Of a DNA stretch of 64,000 nt, positions 10,709 to 22,499 are shown piece by piece; positions within the stretch are counted from its first letter, which is position 1; each line of letters begins with the position of its first letter. The stretch is from Forficula auricularia (lineage: Eukaryota > Arthropoda > Insecta > Dermaptera > Forficulidae), in NCBI GenBank assembly GCA_024734495.1, contig JALMQS010000073.1:1122379-1186378 (forward strand), read 5' to 3'. Both the position numbers and the translations under genes were made by a program. The notes below the pieces were generated by a model. It saw only the letters and a program-made list of their open reading frames with translations. It was not told where the DNA came from and searched no databases.

Positions 10709-11004
10709 GTTAACATTTAAATGAAAAGCGAAAGTTAAAACTTTTATCCGGTCACTGCCCTATTTTGGTGCACTTGGGACCAGACTCGTTTTGATAGTGA
10801 ACCAAGAGTTGAAAAATCCATCGCCTAAATGGAGAAGGCATTTGCGGGCTTAACGCAGAAGATGTCGGATCATACCCGACTGGGTCCTGTATCTCTTTTT
10901 TCAACTCTTGGTTCACTATCAAAACGAGTCTGGTCCCAAGTGCACCAAAATAGGGCAGTGACCAGATAAAAGTTTTAACTTTCGCTTTTCATTTAAATGT
11001 TAAC
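10709..11004. repeat. Near-perfect 108-bp-arm palindromic element
   Basis: Begins and ends with GTTAAC. Left arm 10709-10816 and right arm 10896-11004 are reverse complements with one visible mismatch (ATCCGG against CCAGAT). The loop of about 79 nt contains CATTTGCGGGCTTAACGCAG and ATCATACCCGACTGGG. No coding capacity. Could fold into a very stable hairpin; probably a foldback MITE. Confidence 0.9.
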
Positions 11005-11860
11005 AAATAAATAATTGTTTCAAGTGCACGGAGTGAGAGATGCTCTGGCCAATCTCTGACCTCTCCCGTTATCAAATAATAAATAGATAACAAAACACTA
11101 TTTTTCTGCCAAGAGTTCAAAAAACCAACCAACTTGTTTAAACGCTATTTAACTAAAATCTTTCCTCTCGCAAGTAATAAAAATAATTGCGTCATTTTCG
11201 AATTAGATTTTTACAATTAAAATATGGTAATTGCACTTTGTTTCAAGACTTCTATTTAGGTATATGTATAACATATATATCAAACAGAGGACAACCTCAG
11301 TGATTTCTCTGTATAAATCAACATCCTTTCAATTAAGTAATGCTATTTTTTCATTGTACTAGAAAGCTGAAACTTGGCAAAACGGTGCCACCTGTTAATC
11401 CATTTATGTAAATTAGTAGTGTCGCGATTTCAAATAAATGAAAATGTGAAAGTCGTGTGGTGAACACACCAGTTGATTTTCTATTTTAATACTTCACATT
11501 TCTACGCTAAAACCATATCGATATCTTTTCCGGTTTAAGAGGTCTTGAAAAACTCGGAAAACACATTTTGGTGCCCTTCTCCCTATAGGGTTCGAATTTC
11601 AAAAAAAAAAAAAAAAAAAAAACTTTTAGCGGTTATCCTTGTCATTTTAAGAATGCACTATATCAAAATTTCAGCCCTTTAGCTCCAGCGGTTTGGTCTG
11701 TGCGTTGTCGATCACCCTGTCACGGAACTGTTTTATATATAGGGCTAATTTATTTGTATGAGAATATAATTTCAAAGGTTTAAACTTCATCATCAGTCTT
11801 TTAATTAGAAATATTTTCTCTGTTATTTCTCACGGGCTCAATTACCCGATTGGATATAGA
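11005..11860. other. AT-rich stretch with repeat scraps
   Basis: Contains a family B right-end scrap at about 11400-11560 with GAAAGTCGTGTGGTGAACAC, and a 22-A tract at about 11601-11622. AGAGGACAACCTC near 11285 resembles part of the R2-like fragment at 55.2 kb. No gene seen. Confidence 0.5.
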
Positions 11861-12585
11861 ATAAGCTGACGTGTTCTGATGTGGCCATCCACTTGATTTT
11901 ACCATAAAACCTGGCCCCTCACTTATATTTAATATTTAATCAAATTATTTATAATCATGTAGGGGAGGGGGTTAGTTTTTTCATTTTTAGACTTCTGGGG
12001 CCCACTGATTATGTGTACAAAATTTAGTTGAGTTTGTTAAATGACCAAGATTTTCATTTTTTACCCTACCCCCCCGCCCATTTTGGGCTGTTAATTTTGG
12101 CATTTTTAAACTTCTGGGCGTCCACTGATTGTGTATACAAAATTTGGTAGAGTTTGCTCAAATGGCCTTTAACCCCCCCTCTACCCCCATTATTTTCGGA
12201 TCGATATGCACCAAAATCTAATCAGCTCTTAATCTCAATGGACCAAAACTACGTTTGAAATTTGGTTTTGATATTCACACTAGTTTTTGAGCGAGCTCGT
12301 CCACAAAAATTTGGTAAGGCACAAACTATCAATCAACCAGACAGACTAAGAGACATTTTGACAAAACAATTATTATCTCGAAAAATATAATTTTTTCGAT
12401 GTTTAATTATAAGCGCTTTTTTGTAGACCGAAATGCCATGGTTCCGCCCAATTTTTTTAATCAAAATAGTTTCAGCTGTTTTTGAGATATTTCGAAATAA
12501 AGTAAAAAAGAAGCAAAAAAAACCCACTTTTTTCATGCACGATTACAATACTTGACCATACCCTGTATGTTAAAGTAAAAATTGA
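11861..12585 (+). repeat. Interspersed repeat family A, copy 2
   Basis: Full-length-looking copy: left flank with GACGTGTTCTGATGTGGCCA, TTTTACCATA, then the shared body, ACAGACAGACTAAGAGACAT and right end CCATACCCTGTATG. No homopolymer block here, which shows what copy 1 should look like. Confidence 0.75.
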
Positions 12586-13290
12586 AGTTAGACATTTTGA
12601 TAATTTCATTCAATCAAACAAAAAACATATTTGCAAAATATTTTATTTCTCACACCAATCATTTTGTTTTTATATTGAAATGATTCAATAAATTAAAAAT
12701 ATCATATCAATGTAGTTAGTTGGTCGGCATTGATTAAATTGTTAAAGCTTTTATGCATTCCATAATAAATTATTCAATACAAGAGAGATCGATAAATCAA
12801 ACAAAAAACAAATTTTTTCACAAATCGAGATCTCCAAATTTCCACTATGTACCTACAATATGTCACTAATACTTATTGACCCCGCCCCAAGCCCCTCTAA
12901 TCCACCCATGCCCCCTATTTGCTAATTATAATTTAATATCAATAATTACAATTGATGCAATCATTTAATGGTACGTTTTAATCTGTCACATTCTCTCTTT
13001 TGAATATTCTAAAATCCCTTTGAGCGAATTATTTGAAACCAGCTGCGAAGCCCGCTTGCTAGATTTTGAATTATTAATACAAAAATTTAAGTTTTTTAAT
13101 TTAGAAAAATACGATGAAGTTTTTTTAAAAATTTAAAAAAAAAACTCACGGGCTTACAACGTTAATATCTTTATAAAAGTAAATTTCGATTAATGTCAAA
13201 TCAAAGATCTCAGAAGACGCTAACTTACTTTCCGGGCAGTTAGCCTAACCCTAGAGACGAATTTGTCTCCCTAAATACATAATTATAAAC
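12586..13290. other. AT-rich stretch
   Basis: No gene recognised. A scrap with CTTTCCGGGCAGTTAG at 13226-13245 resembles the SINE pieces at 44.5 and 47.7 kb. Confidence 0.45.
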
Positions 13291-13651
13291 CGAGGGGTGA
13301 ACCGCGATTGGAATTAGGTGTACACCGTCTTTGGAGTTACTTTGGAATTCATTAGATAATCTTTTGTCTTCTACTTGGAAATGAAAGTGGAAGTGGAAGT
13401 AGGTGTACATGATTTTAGGTCGCGGTTCACCACTTGGGTAAATCCAATCCATTAAAAATTAAACACTTTTTATAAAAAATGACTCCTGTATTCTTAAAAC
13501 GCAATGAGAAAAAAAATAATAAGGTTATGCTATTCAATATGCGAGCCCGACTCTAAATTGGCCGATTTATTAATTGTTCCCTGGGTAATGTAATTTTTAC
13601 ACACACTCACCAGGTAGGTGTACACGATTTTAGGTCGCGATTCACCCCTCG
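13291..13651. mobile_element. Small inverted-repeat element with nested repeat of its end
   Basis: Left end CGAGGGGTGAACCGCGA, right end TCGCGATTCACCCCTCG. An internal inverted copy of the end (GTCGCGGTTCACCAC) lies at 13417-13432, and AGGTGTACA is repeated next to each. No transposase. Target duplication not clear. Confidence 0.6.
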
Positions 13652-13707
13652 TTATCAGCTAAGATCTTTGATTTGAATTTTATTTGTCATAAAAAATTGA
13701 AAATCAA

Positions 13708-14775
13708 CGCCAAGATATACTTTATTAATACAACTTTGGTTATATATAATTTTCATGTTTGTAATTAATGGGAAGTTTAGCTAAGAAAGGTAGGTACAAA
13801 TATGCTATAAATTATTAAGCACTTAATTTTTTATCAAATAGTATAAAGATTCTGGACCCCTATGGACCGGGGGTAGAATAGGTCCATAGTATCCCCTGCT
13901 TGTCGTAAAAGGCGACTAAAAGGGTTGGAGGTGAGACTAACAAGCTCACTCTGTAAAAATAACTTCCCAGTTACGGAAGCAAGTATTTGCTTCTAGTAAA
14001 TGGGAAGAAGAATAGTATTAAGGACACCTGGATTAAACAAAAAATAATATATTAAGATTCTTAAAGAAAAAAAACTAAACTTCTATGAGAATCTTCTCAT
14101 ATAAGAGTCTTGGATTATTATATGTTTATAGGCTGCTTCGCAGCCTATAAACATATATTAACCTTCCGCTCGTTCCGCGAGTAGCAAAACCGGCTGTTTT
14201 CCTCTTAGGAGAGCCTCTCTCTTGAATATTTCTATTCCTAAGGGTAATAGGGAAATGGGTCTATATATATTAAACTCACTGGATAGGTGGAGATTCCGGG
14301 GGCCCTGACCTTTTCATCCTTCAACCAAATTTTTTAGAGAGTTTCAATGTAAATTCCAAATTTTGTAGGATACAATACAATTTTTGTCATATTTTAAATA
14401 AAACCGAATTCATTATAAAGGCTTCTTTGTTGAGAAATTAATTTAAAACCGATGTTGTTTAGGTGGATTTTATTATAATTTTATAATAATTTAATGAAAT
14501 CACGTGATTGGAGACTTTAATTTGGTCTAATTAAATGATTGTAATGAATTGAAAACTTAATTATTATAAATTAATAATAAAATTAATTATTTAATTATTT
14601 AACATTCAAAGCAAAGATGACATTTATAAGGCCTATTTTTTGAGCGGCGTCTCATGGAGCTCGATAGCTCAGTGGGCTAAATGATCATTACCGATTAATT
14701 GTTAATTTATTTATTCAGAGACTCAATCAGGTTCGATCCCAGCCCGTGCGTAATATCTATATTTTTTTTTAATTG
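13708..14775 (+). repeat. Repeat family C, copy 1, with tRNA-like promoter boxes
   Basis: About 1.05 kb matching 60228-61440 throughout, from AGATATACTTTATTAATAC to GTAATATCTA. Features shared by both: GACCCCTATGGACCGGGGG, CCTGCTTGTCGTAAAAGGCG, the hairpin ATAGGCTGCTTCGCAGCCTAT flanked by GTTTA/TAAAC, and near the 3' end GATAGCTCAGTGGG (A-box like) with GGTTCGATCCCA (B-box like), then a T/A-rich tail. No open reading frame. Probably a nonautonomous retroelement or pol III-transcribed composite; class not certain. Confidence 0.75.
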
Positions 14776-14894
14776 TTTATAAAAATTTATTTATTAATTA
14801 TATTCTAGTACATATACATACAATTTTCTTTTGTTTAATGAGAATTAAGTGGAGGGCTGAGCGTTCCTTTGTAGTTTGTTTCTTTAGTTGATAA

Positions 14895-15585
14895 ATTGGC
14901 ACGTTCTTGATGTGGCCATCCACTTGACTTTACCATACAACCTGGCCCCTCACTTATATTTAATATTTAATAAAATTATTTATAATCATGTAGAGGGAAT
15001 TAGTTTTTGAATTTTTAGACCACTGATTATGTATACAAAATTTGGTTGAGTTTGCTCAAATGGCCTAGATTTTTATATTTTGATTCCCCCCCCCCCTCAA
15101 TTTTAGCCCCAGAAAAAATATTTTCGTTATTATAGGTTCATTTTTTAGTAAATTTCATTTTTCTAGTTTTTTAGTATGAAAATATTATAGTTTTAATTTT
15201 TAACCTTCCCCTTAATTTTAAATCGATATGCACCAAAATATAATCACCCCTTAATTTCAATGCACCTAAACTAATTGTGAAATTTGCTTTTGATATTCAC
15301 ACTAATTTCTGAGCTAGCTCATCCACAAAAATTTGGTAACGCACAGAATAACAGACTAACAGACATTTTGACAAAACAATTATTATCTCGAAAAATATAA
15401 CTTTTTTTGATGTTCAATTATTAGGCTTTTTGTAGAGTGAAATGCCATGTTTTGGCCCAATTTTTTAAATCAAAATAGTTTGATCCGTTTTTGAGAAATT
15501 TCGAAAAAAAGAAGCAAAAAAAAACAAACACTTTTTTCGTGCACGATTACAATACTTGACCTACCCTGTATGGTAAAGTAAAATG
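14895..15585 (+). repeat. Interspersed repeat family A, copy 3
   Basis: Starts near TTCTTGATGTGGCCATCCAC, TTTACCATAC at about 14930, ends CCCTGTATGGTAAAG at about 15577. The inverted match of TTTACCATACA at the two ends is clearest in this copy. Confidence 0.75.
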
Positions 15586-16611
15586 ATAAAATTATTTTAA
15601 AATTAATTTTTGATTTCAAATATTGCTGTTTTATATAGAAATAGCGACTCGAAAAATATGTCCAAAAATGGCCTTTTTCGGCTTTTTGACCAAAATCATC
15701 TATCTTCTCAAACTGTTGTAAAAAATCGGAAAATAATATAAATATAAATCAGCGTACTAGGTTCAATTTATAAATTTTCATATGAAAATGTTTATTTAAT
15801 CTTTCTTGATCGTCGAATATTAATTAAATTGAACCAATTATTTTACATGAATTAATGTATACATTGTATTTTTGAGCTTCGACTTCGGAGATTACTTCTC
15901 CACCATCGACTGTCCTTGATCATCTTTTTAGTCCTTGTTTTTTATAAGAGGAAAAAACTAATTAAATAAAAAAACCTTTTTTCCGATAATTATTCCAATT
16001 CCTAATTCATCCCTCATTCGGACCAAATATTAATTAAATTTTCTAATTTTAGTATATAATAATTTTTATAATTATCTATTAGTGAAATTCAAAATAAAAA
16101 AAATCCAATTCATTTTAAGAGACAAATTGAAAAAAAAACGCCTGCTAATGCGTTTATCATAACAAAGACTTAAACTATGAATATACCTACTCGTTCGAAA
16201 AAAATTATTTTCTACATTTTTGAACAGAAAGTTCAAAATCTCTACTTTGTTCTCTCATTTAAAAATACAAATATTTTGATTCTTGAGTTCTGGTGTCATT
16301 TGCCTACAGGTCTTATCGAGAAAAATAAAGCGAGTTTTGCTTGGATTTATTGGAAACGCCTGTTTATAGATAACCGGGTGAACACACAGATTCAAGGGAA
16401 TTTTCTAGAATTTTACTTGATGCTATTTAAATTTTACATCCAAAATTAAGCTTTTATAATTAATTAGAAATTTTTTTCGAAATATATAACAAATAATTGA
16501 GAAGTGATCGAAGGCGCCCATAAGGTTAGTGAATAAAAAATATCTCGACTAAAATAGATTTATTGGATAGTAATTTTTTTCTCAATCAAATATCAATTTT
16601 TAAAATTTTCC
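15586..16611. other. AT-rich stretch, no supported gene
   Basis: Only an isolated 90-residue frame at 16177-16449 without recognisable domain or splice context; treated as chance. Confidence 0.5.
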
Positions 16612-16960
16612 GATTTCAGCCAAAAGCTTGCTATACTCCCTCTAGCCTATAACGAGCTTAAGTTTCGAATTTCGTAGCTCTGAGACTTATGGTTGCGAAA
16701 CGCAGGGGGTACATACGCACTGACCAATGGATTTTGGAGCCCTTTTTGGCCTCTGTGGACCACAATTTCCGGTTTTATGTCCTAAATCCGGTTTCCAACT
16801 ACTAAGGGCATCGATTCCTTCCACCTAGAAGTTATAAAATGAAATTTACTTTTTTCATCTCTTAGATAGAAGTTCTCAAAGAGTCAGGGCCCAGACAGGC
16901 CATCGCAATACTCTCTCATTATATTCTATTGAATATAAATGTCAAAGTAAAAAATCAACA
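16612..16960 (-). repeat. Interspersed repeat family B, copy 2
   Basis: Minus-strand copy of the 1008-1520 repeat: AAGTTTCGAATTTCGTAGCT, CCGGTTTTATGTCCTAAATC and CCTTCCACCTAGAAG are recognisable. Confidence 0.7.
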
Positions 16961-17101
16961 TACATTTAAAAGATAATTATATCCTGAAAATATTAAAACA
17001 AAAGAACATAATTATAGAAGAATTCTCAAATCCAATCTTACAAATATTATTTATTATTTTTATTTATAAAATTTTCTTGACTTCCTAGTAGATTTAGGAT
17101 A

Positions 17102-18184
17102 CAGTAATACCCCGGACTTACGCGATAGGTGGGACCAAGCGATAGCAGTGTAAGTCGAATTCGCGTAAGTCGGGGTTCAACTTTGCATATAAATACATAT
17201 AAAGTTTGTGTAATCGGGACCAGAGTCTAAAGAAAACAATAATTTAGAAGAAACATGTTTAATAAAATATTAGATAATGAAAGCAATTTACATTACTATG
17301 AATAAAACAACGTAAACCGAAGTTATTTTGATGTCGAAGGCTTCATATATTCTAACAATGTCGCCTGACGAGATAAGTTTTTCTTCTTCTCACGTAAAAT
17401 TTCCTCGTAGCATGCCAGTAACTTTTTTATTTCCCGTTTTGTAGTAGAAACGCGCTCTTCATTGGAATCTATTTTTTCTAAAATTTGTAACCCCTTTTCA
17501 ATTGTACTGAGGCTGTTAAGTTTGAAATCGTCATTCAATTTTCCGTTTCAACTGGGTCTAACGAATCAGTTTGTTCAATGTCTTGATCATGCTCACGCAT
17601 TTCCATAAGCTCGTCAATTGTTAGCTCTTGATTGTGTGAATCCAGCAATTCTTGGACGTCATCACCATCCACTTCTAAATTTAATTGTTTGGTAATATCG
17701 ACCACTTCTTCAATTATACTATCGATTTCTTCAGGATTTGAGGCTGATTCTCCTTGGGTTTCTGTGGTGAAAAAATGGACACAGCTTTTTCCAGACGCCA
17801 TTCAAAGTTTTTTGTGAAATCTCATTCCAAGATTGTCCAATAATTCTTACAGCATCTAAAACATTGAATTGCTTCCAAAAGTCTTTGACAGAAAGCTCGT
17901 TATTTTGTCTCATAGCTTCATTTAGATGTGCAAATGATCGCCTTGTGTAGTAAGCTTTAAATGTTTTAATGACTCCCTGGTCCATTGGTTGAAGCAAGCT
18001 GGTAGTGTTTGGTGGCAAAAATACAACTTCCACCCGTGCATCGAAATTAGTTAGAGTTGTAGAACGATGACCTGGTGCATTGTCAATTAGGAGTGGGGAA
18101 GCCGATGCGCGCGGCAATCCAAAACGAAAACCGCGTATCTCCGAATTCGCGTAATACGGGGTAGCGTAAGTCGGGGTATTACTG
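17102..18184 (-). mobile_element. Deleted Tigger (pogo-group) DNA transposon
   Basis: Terminal repeat CAGTAATACCCCGGACTTACG at left (first 20 bases of it) and its complement ending GGGGTATTACTG at right, flanked by TA on both sides. CAGTAATACCCC ends and TA duplication are typical of Tigger. The right terminal region has an extra partial repeat of the GCGTAA block. 1083 bp; the N-terminal DNA-binding half of the transposase is missing. Confidence 0.9.
17323..18117 (-). pseudogene. Tigger transposase C-terminal remnant
   Basis: Minus-strand reading from 18117: LLIDNAPGHRS (the second catalytic acidic region), TSLLQPMDQGVIKTFKAYY (family hallmark), then TLNGVWKKLCP. Near 17790 the frame shifts to ...ETQGESASNPEEIDSIIEEV and again near 17537 to a lysine-rich tail ending at 17323. 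The first catalytic aspartate and the CENP-B-like domains are absent. Inactive. Confidence 0.9.
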
Positions 18185-18224
18185 TATTCTTGTTTTCTAT
18201 TATGAATTTTGTCCTAGCTCGACT

Positions 18225-18300
18225 ATATAGGTACTGGACAATCAATTAGGATGTGATCCACTGTGACTCTAGAACTGCAAATCACACACCATGGGGGGTC
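18225..18300 (-). pseudogene. LINE C-terminal cysteine-motif scrap
   Basis: Reads PWCVICSSRVTVDHILIDCP on the minus strand, the C..C......H....C pattern found after the RT of many LINEs. Stops follow on both sides, so only a remnant. Confidence 0.5.
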
Positions 18301-19079
18301 CTTCCTCTCTCCGAGATCAATAAATTGTTTTTAAAATATATTCATTTGTCCTTGTAGAATAGCGAAAGGAGATAAGGTTGTTTTGTCACCAGTTGCGCTG
18401 ATTGTACTGTTGCTTGCCTGGTTTGCACTGGTTCAACTATTGGTTGATTTATTCGTTCCAAAAGAGATAGAAGAGGACACCTGTTAACACTAATATTGCT
18501 ATATTTGGCGGATCAAAAACTTTTCTAATTTAAATTAATCACTTTGGCGGCGTTAAGAGGAAATCACTCTCTCCACCACTTCTCTATTAATAATTCACTT
18601 TATACTCACCCCCCCCCCCCCCCCACACACACAACTATCACCCATGAAATTAAATATCAAAGAAAAAACCGTTTCCTCTTTTCTTAATTTTTTACAAGCT
18701 TTTATTTTTTATTAAAATGAATATTGTCTATCTATTTATATGTATATCTACTATAGGAACCGACCATCACGACTTTAGCGCCAACTGGCGACGAAAATGT
18801 AACCTTTGAGGGATGATTTATTAAACGTCCAAGACAAAGAGATTCCCCCTAGGCTCCGTGCACTCTTTTATCTTTGAAATATACTTAAATACAATATTTG
18901 TCTCAATTTCCCCCAAATTATTTGAATAAATAAACACAAGAGAGCGCTACCTTCGGCGTTAGTGCTGCCTCTATGCTTAACGCATGGTCCCTATACTTAT
19001 TATAATCCGTTTTTCGGGACGACCCGACGTGATTTTTTTAATTTTAAAACTCTCTAATAGCTCGTGACAAATGGAATTT
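18301..19079. other. AT-rich stretch with C tract
   Basis: A run of about 17 C lies near 18609-18625 followed by CACACACAC. A family D scrap with CCCGACGTGATTTTTTTAAT is at about 19020-19080. No gene seen. Confidence 0.5.
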
Positions 19080-19340
19080 ATTTTAAATTTTAGGCATTTG
19101 CTTAAAAGGTCATTTTTGAGTATTCGGATCATGTCCTGTCTTGGAAAGTACTGGATATCTTCAAGTTAATAAGAATTGGTTCAAGTAAAACTTCAAGCCA
19201 ACAAAATTTCCTAGAAAATGAGACAATAATTAAGTTTCTAGGATCAGTTGTTTTCATCTTATGAAGGAAAAACTTAAACCTCATTGCGGCACGGGTTACC
19301 GTTGTACATTTAAGATGAAACTTTGCCAATCTCATTTTTT
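19080..19340 (-). repeat. Half copy of the 7.2-8.3 kb foldback family
   Basis: Shares AGAAAATGAGA, AGTTTCTAGGATCAGT, ATGAAGGAAAAACT and GCGGCACGGGTTACC with 7240-8345. Confidence 0.65.
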
Positions 19341-19849
19341 AGCCAATTAGCCACTATTATGGGGGTCAACACTACAAAAATTTGTAGAGTGGTCTCTTGT
19401 GACCACCTAATAAGCCTAATTCACTTTTCCGCTATATTGGTAAAAATTGGCTATCTTTGACGATCGAGTGTGGCTGAATAGCTGAACTGATTTTAACGTA
19501 TAAGTAGGTTATTCGACCCGAAATTTTATACTCTTTTATTTTGGCGAGTAAAATCTTCTGTAGGACGCACCGTTTTCGAGTTATAATTGAAAATCTGAAA
19601 AAAACTTTCGTGGTTTTTAGGCCCTCAAAAATTTATCACCAGCCAGAAACCTTCGCAAACTCATATAACTCTTATTTGGGATGGCTAAGGTCGATTAAAA
19701 TTATTTTCAGCTTGTGCATATTTATTAACCGGCGCGGCCTAATATGCCTGGGCTATCTGGAATCCAGAGTGCTATGCCTCTTGACTAGCAAGAGACCTGC
19801 TGAAGGCAGGCTTTGCAGCTGGTATTTATATAATAATAGATAATAATCA

Positions 19850-19965
19850 AAATTTCCTAATTTTATTAAATTTTATTTGTCATTAACTATTAGTGAGTTT
19901 TAAAATTAAAAAAAAATCACGTCGACGTCGTCGCGCAAGCCGGTTATAATAAGTATAATAATAAT
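19850..19965 (+). repeat. Interspersed repeat family D
   Basis: Block AATTTTATTAAATTTTATTTG...AGTGGGTTTTAAAATTAAA...GTCGTCGCGCAAGCCGG. Further copies near 26500-26610, 35745-35850, 39520-39600, 40305-40420, 47770-47870 and 58625-58705. Several end at GCGCAAGCCGGTTTATAATAAG followed by different sequence. Class unknown. Confidence 0.6.
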
Positions 19966-19986
19966 AATAATAACAACTTTAATAAG

Positions 19987-20088
19987 AACATTGAGAAACT
20001 TGGGCTGCCACACACCATCTTGAAGCATGCACAGAAGGCAACTATATTACAAACCTGCCATATCGTGCGCAAGTTTCTCAATAATTGA
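19987..20088 (+). pseudogene. R4/Dong-like LINE C-terminus between TAA repeats
   Basis: Reads NIEKLGLPHTILKHAQ, KATILQTCHIVRKFLNN and stop TGA. A 3' tail of about 140 nt follows and ends in (ATA)n at 20218-20232; another (ATA)n tract lies just upstream at 19956-19975. Dong-type LINEs are known to sit in TAA repeats, which fits. Short match, so the clade is tentative. Confidence 0.5.
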
Positions 20089-20741
20089 AGATTATCCGGT
20101 GGATCATGTGGGCCAGAGTGAATTCTCTTTCCACATCGATCGAGCCTAATCCCAAATAAGATCTGAAGGGATAGGTGAAATTTTTCCAGCGCAAGCTGAG
20201 AAAGTGCATTAACTCGGATAATAATAATAATTATATCTTCTAAATATGTATATTAATATTGTGTCTTTTTCTGTTTGTTCTAGGTAAATGTTCTTCCAGT
20301 AACTTACTCGGGTATCATTTAAACAGCCATGTACCTACCGTATTTAGTAAGTAAATACATCAGTTCCCACTAATGCTTCTCAGTAGGACGATTAATTAAA
20401 TTGACCAGTATTTGGAAGACCGAGCTTCTCTCGGGTTCTAGTTATAGTTTATTTGAACAACCAATTGTTTTGTTTTGATTCAACTTCATAATTTATTTTT
20501 TCACCACTTATTAATAATCAGTTTAATTATAAAACCCATCAAAATATGTTATTTTTTTCCACAAAATTGCGACCTGCTTATTTATAATATAAAATATATT
20601 TTAAAATAAATTTTTGTTTATTTTTGATTCTATCTTAAATGAATCAGGTTGTTTATAAAAACAATTATAAAACGTTTATTAATAATTTTAACGTTTAGAG
20701 AGAACAAATTATGTTGAAAACCAGCTCACAATACATACCTC

Positions 20742-20942
20742 TTCAAGACCTTTGAGACCGTCTTTCCAGCAACTTATAACCTTCAATCTTTCAAGACCAG
20801 CATCCACAGATACCTTCGACTGCTACCCAATCCCTAAATCTCCCTTTATCTTCACGTTACAAGGGCCACGGACTACAGAGGTTGTACCTTCTTGGTGCAA
20901 CTTCTTCTTGTATCAATATCATTATAAAAAAAAAAAAAAAAT
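20742..20942 (+). pseudogene. CR1-like LINE 3' end with poly(A)
   Basis: Reads FKTFETVFPATYNLQSF and KTSIHRYLRLLPNP then TAA at 20835-20837, about 90 nt of 3' UTR with GGTTGTACCTTCTTGGTGCA, then 15 A. The same C-terminus (YNLQLFKTRIHRYLRPPPNP) and a similar UTR occur on the minus strand at 36765-37154, so both are one LINE family. Confidence 0.7.
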
Positions 20943-21480
20943 GGCCTGGCCCAACCATTGGCCCATTGTCTGTGTGAATTCAATGGGTAGAGGTTACCTT
21001 TTTCAAAACCCCAAGCTTAGCAATGCTTTAACTGTGAAAAATTACTTTGATATAAGAAACAATCAAAATTAAAGATACTCGAAGATGAGACCCTGACAGA
21101 TTGAATTGTCAATCCAAAAACCATCTACACTGAAAAAACAATTTATTTATAATTTATTTATAATAAATACGTATATTGATAGAGTTGAGAATTTTTAATG
21201 AGCTCTTATTTATTCCAAAGATATTTGATTAATAATCAAAATATATCGAAATCATTTCAAATATGACCAAATTTTTAGGTATTTAATCCAAATAGATTAT
21301 ATACTTGAGTGGTCTATTTTATTCTATTAGATATTATCTATTGATTCTCTTGTTTACTTCTAGTAAAACTTCTTATTTTATATAAACGAATGTCTGGTTA
21401 TCATGAAACAAGTTAGATTTTTTCCAAATAATTACTTAATAATTAAGATATTTTTAAATAAAATTAACAAAAATTTAGGG
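20943..21480. other. AT-rich stretch
   Basis: No supported gene; a frame running through the poly(A) into 21072 is chance. Confidence 0.45.
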
Positions 21481-21650
21481 GGGTCATATAGGCTAGGGGT
21501 AGCGTGCCAGCCTGCTAACCAGGGGACCCGGGTTCGAATCCGACTCGAGGCATCCGGCTAAAATCTGACCCCGGGGTAGAGACAAATTAAAAAAAAAATA
21601 GTATCGTAAATTGGCTTATGGCTAGAAAGGCCGAAAAGCCAAAAAAAAAA
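21481..21650 (+). mobile_element. tRNA-derived SINE
   Basis: GGCTAGGGGTAGCGTGCCAG (A-box like) and GGGTTCGAATCCGAC (B-box) about 35 nt apart, then a short body with GGCCGAAAAGCC and a final A tract at 21642-21650. Different family from the 6.5-kb SINE. Confidence 0.75.
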
Positions 21651-22499
21651 TAGATTTACATTTTTAATTGTTTTTTTATTTAATTTTAAACCCCACTATA
21701 AGATTAAAAGGAATATTAATATATGTATATTAAAATTAGATTACCTTATAGCTTATACCTTATAAATATAGAAAATTAAATTAATTAGATTTTTTTATTA
21801 ATTCAACCAAATGAATAATTAAATTAAATATTTATATAATTAATTTGAATATAGATTCTACATCAAATCAATATAAATTATATAAGCTTGAATATTTTTT
21901 ATTATAAATAACTTATTGGTGCTTGGTTCGAATAGCGGCATCTTTACTATTAATATATCTAGAGTTGCTTCAAAATACTTAAAATACGTATATCATTTAT
22001 TCCTATTGAATAGATATCGATTTCTCCATAATTAACTTCACCATCTATTCATGTCACATAATTTCTTAACTATAAATATATCGTTTTTTCAGTGTAGTGT
22101 GATATTTTCATCGAAATCGTTATAACCGTTTTCGAGAAAACGATATATAGTATATACCTACAAAAAGATCTATGTATTAATTTCCCCCAAAATTGTATTA
22201 ACATTTTATGCGGCTGATTATATTGGGAATATTTATTTGGTAAAAAATGTGGTTTATACAAAAATAGTCTTTCCAATATTTTTAAAATACCTGTTTTCGA
22301 ATTTTTGCAATATTTCAGTAAAAACAAAAATTAAAATAATATGCTCACATTAGCTATTTACAGACGATTATTTTACCTGATCAATCTTAGAAACAACTTA
22401 ACTGAAAATTTTGAAAAAATTCTTTGAATTGATATTTTCCTCCAACGATAAATAAAAGCAAATTTGATTTATCAACTATTCTGATAGTTATATTAGATC
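21651..22499. other. AT-rich stretch
   Basis: Nothing recognised. Confidence 0.45.

Noticed and set aside
16177..16449. 90-residue open frame on the plus strand
   Set aside because: No domain, no splice context, AT-biased residues; expected by chance in such DNA.
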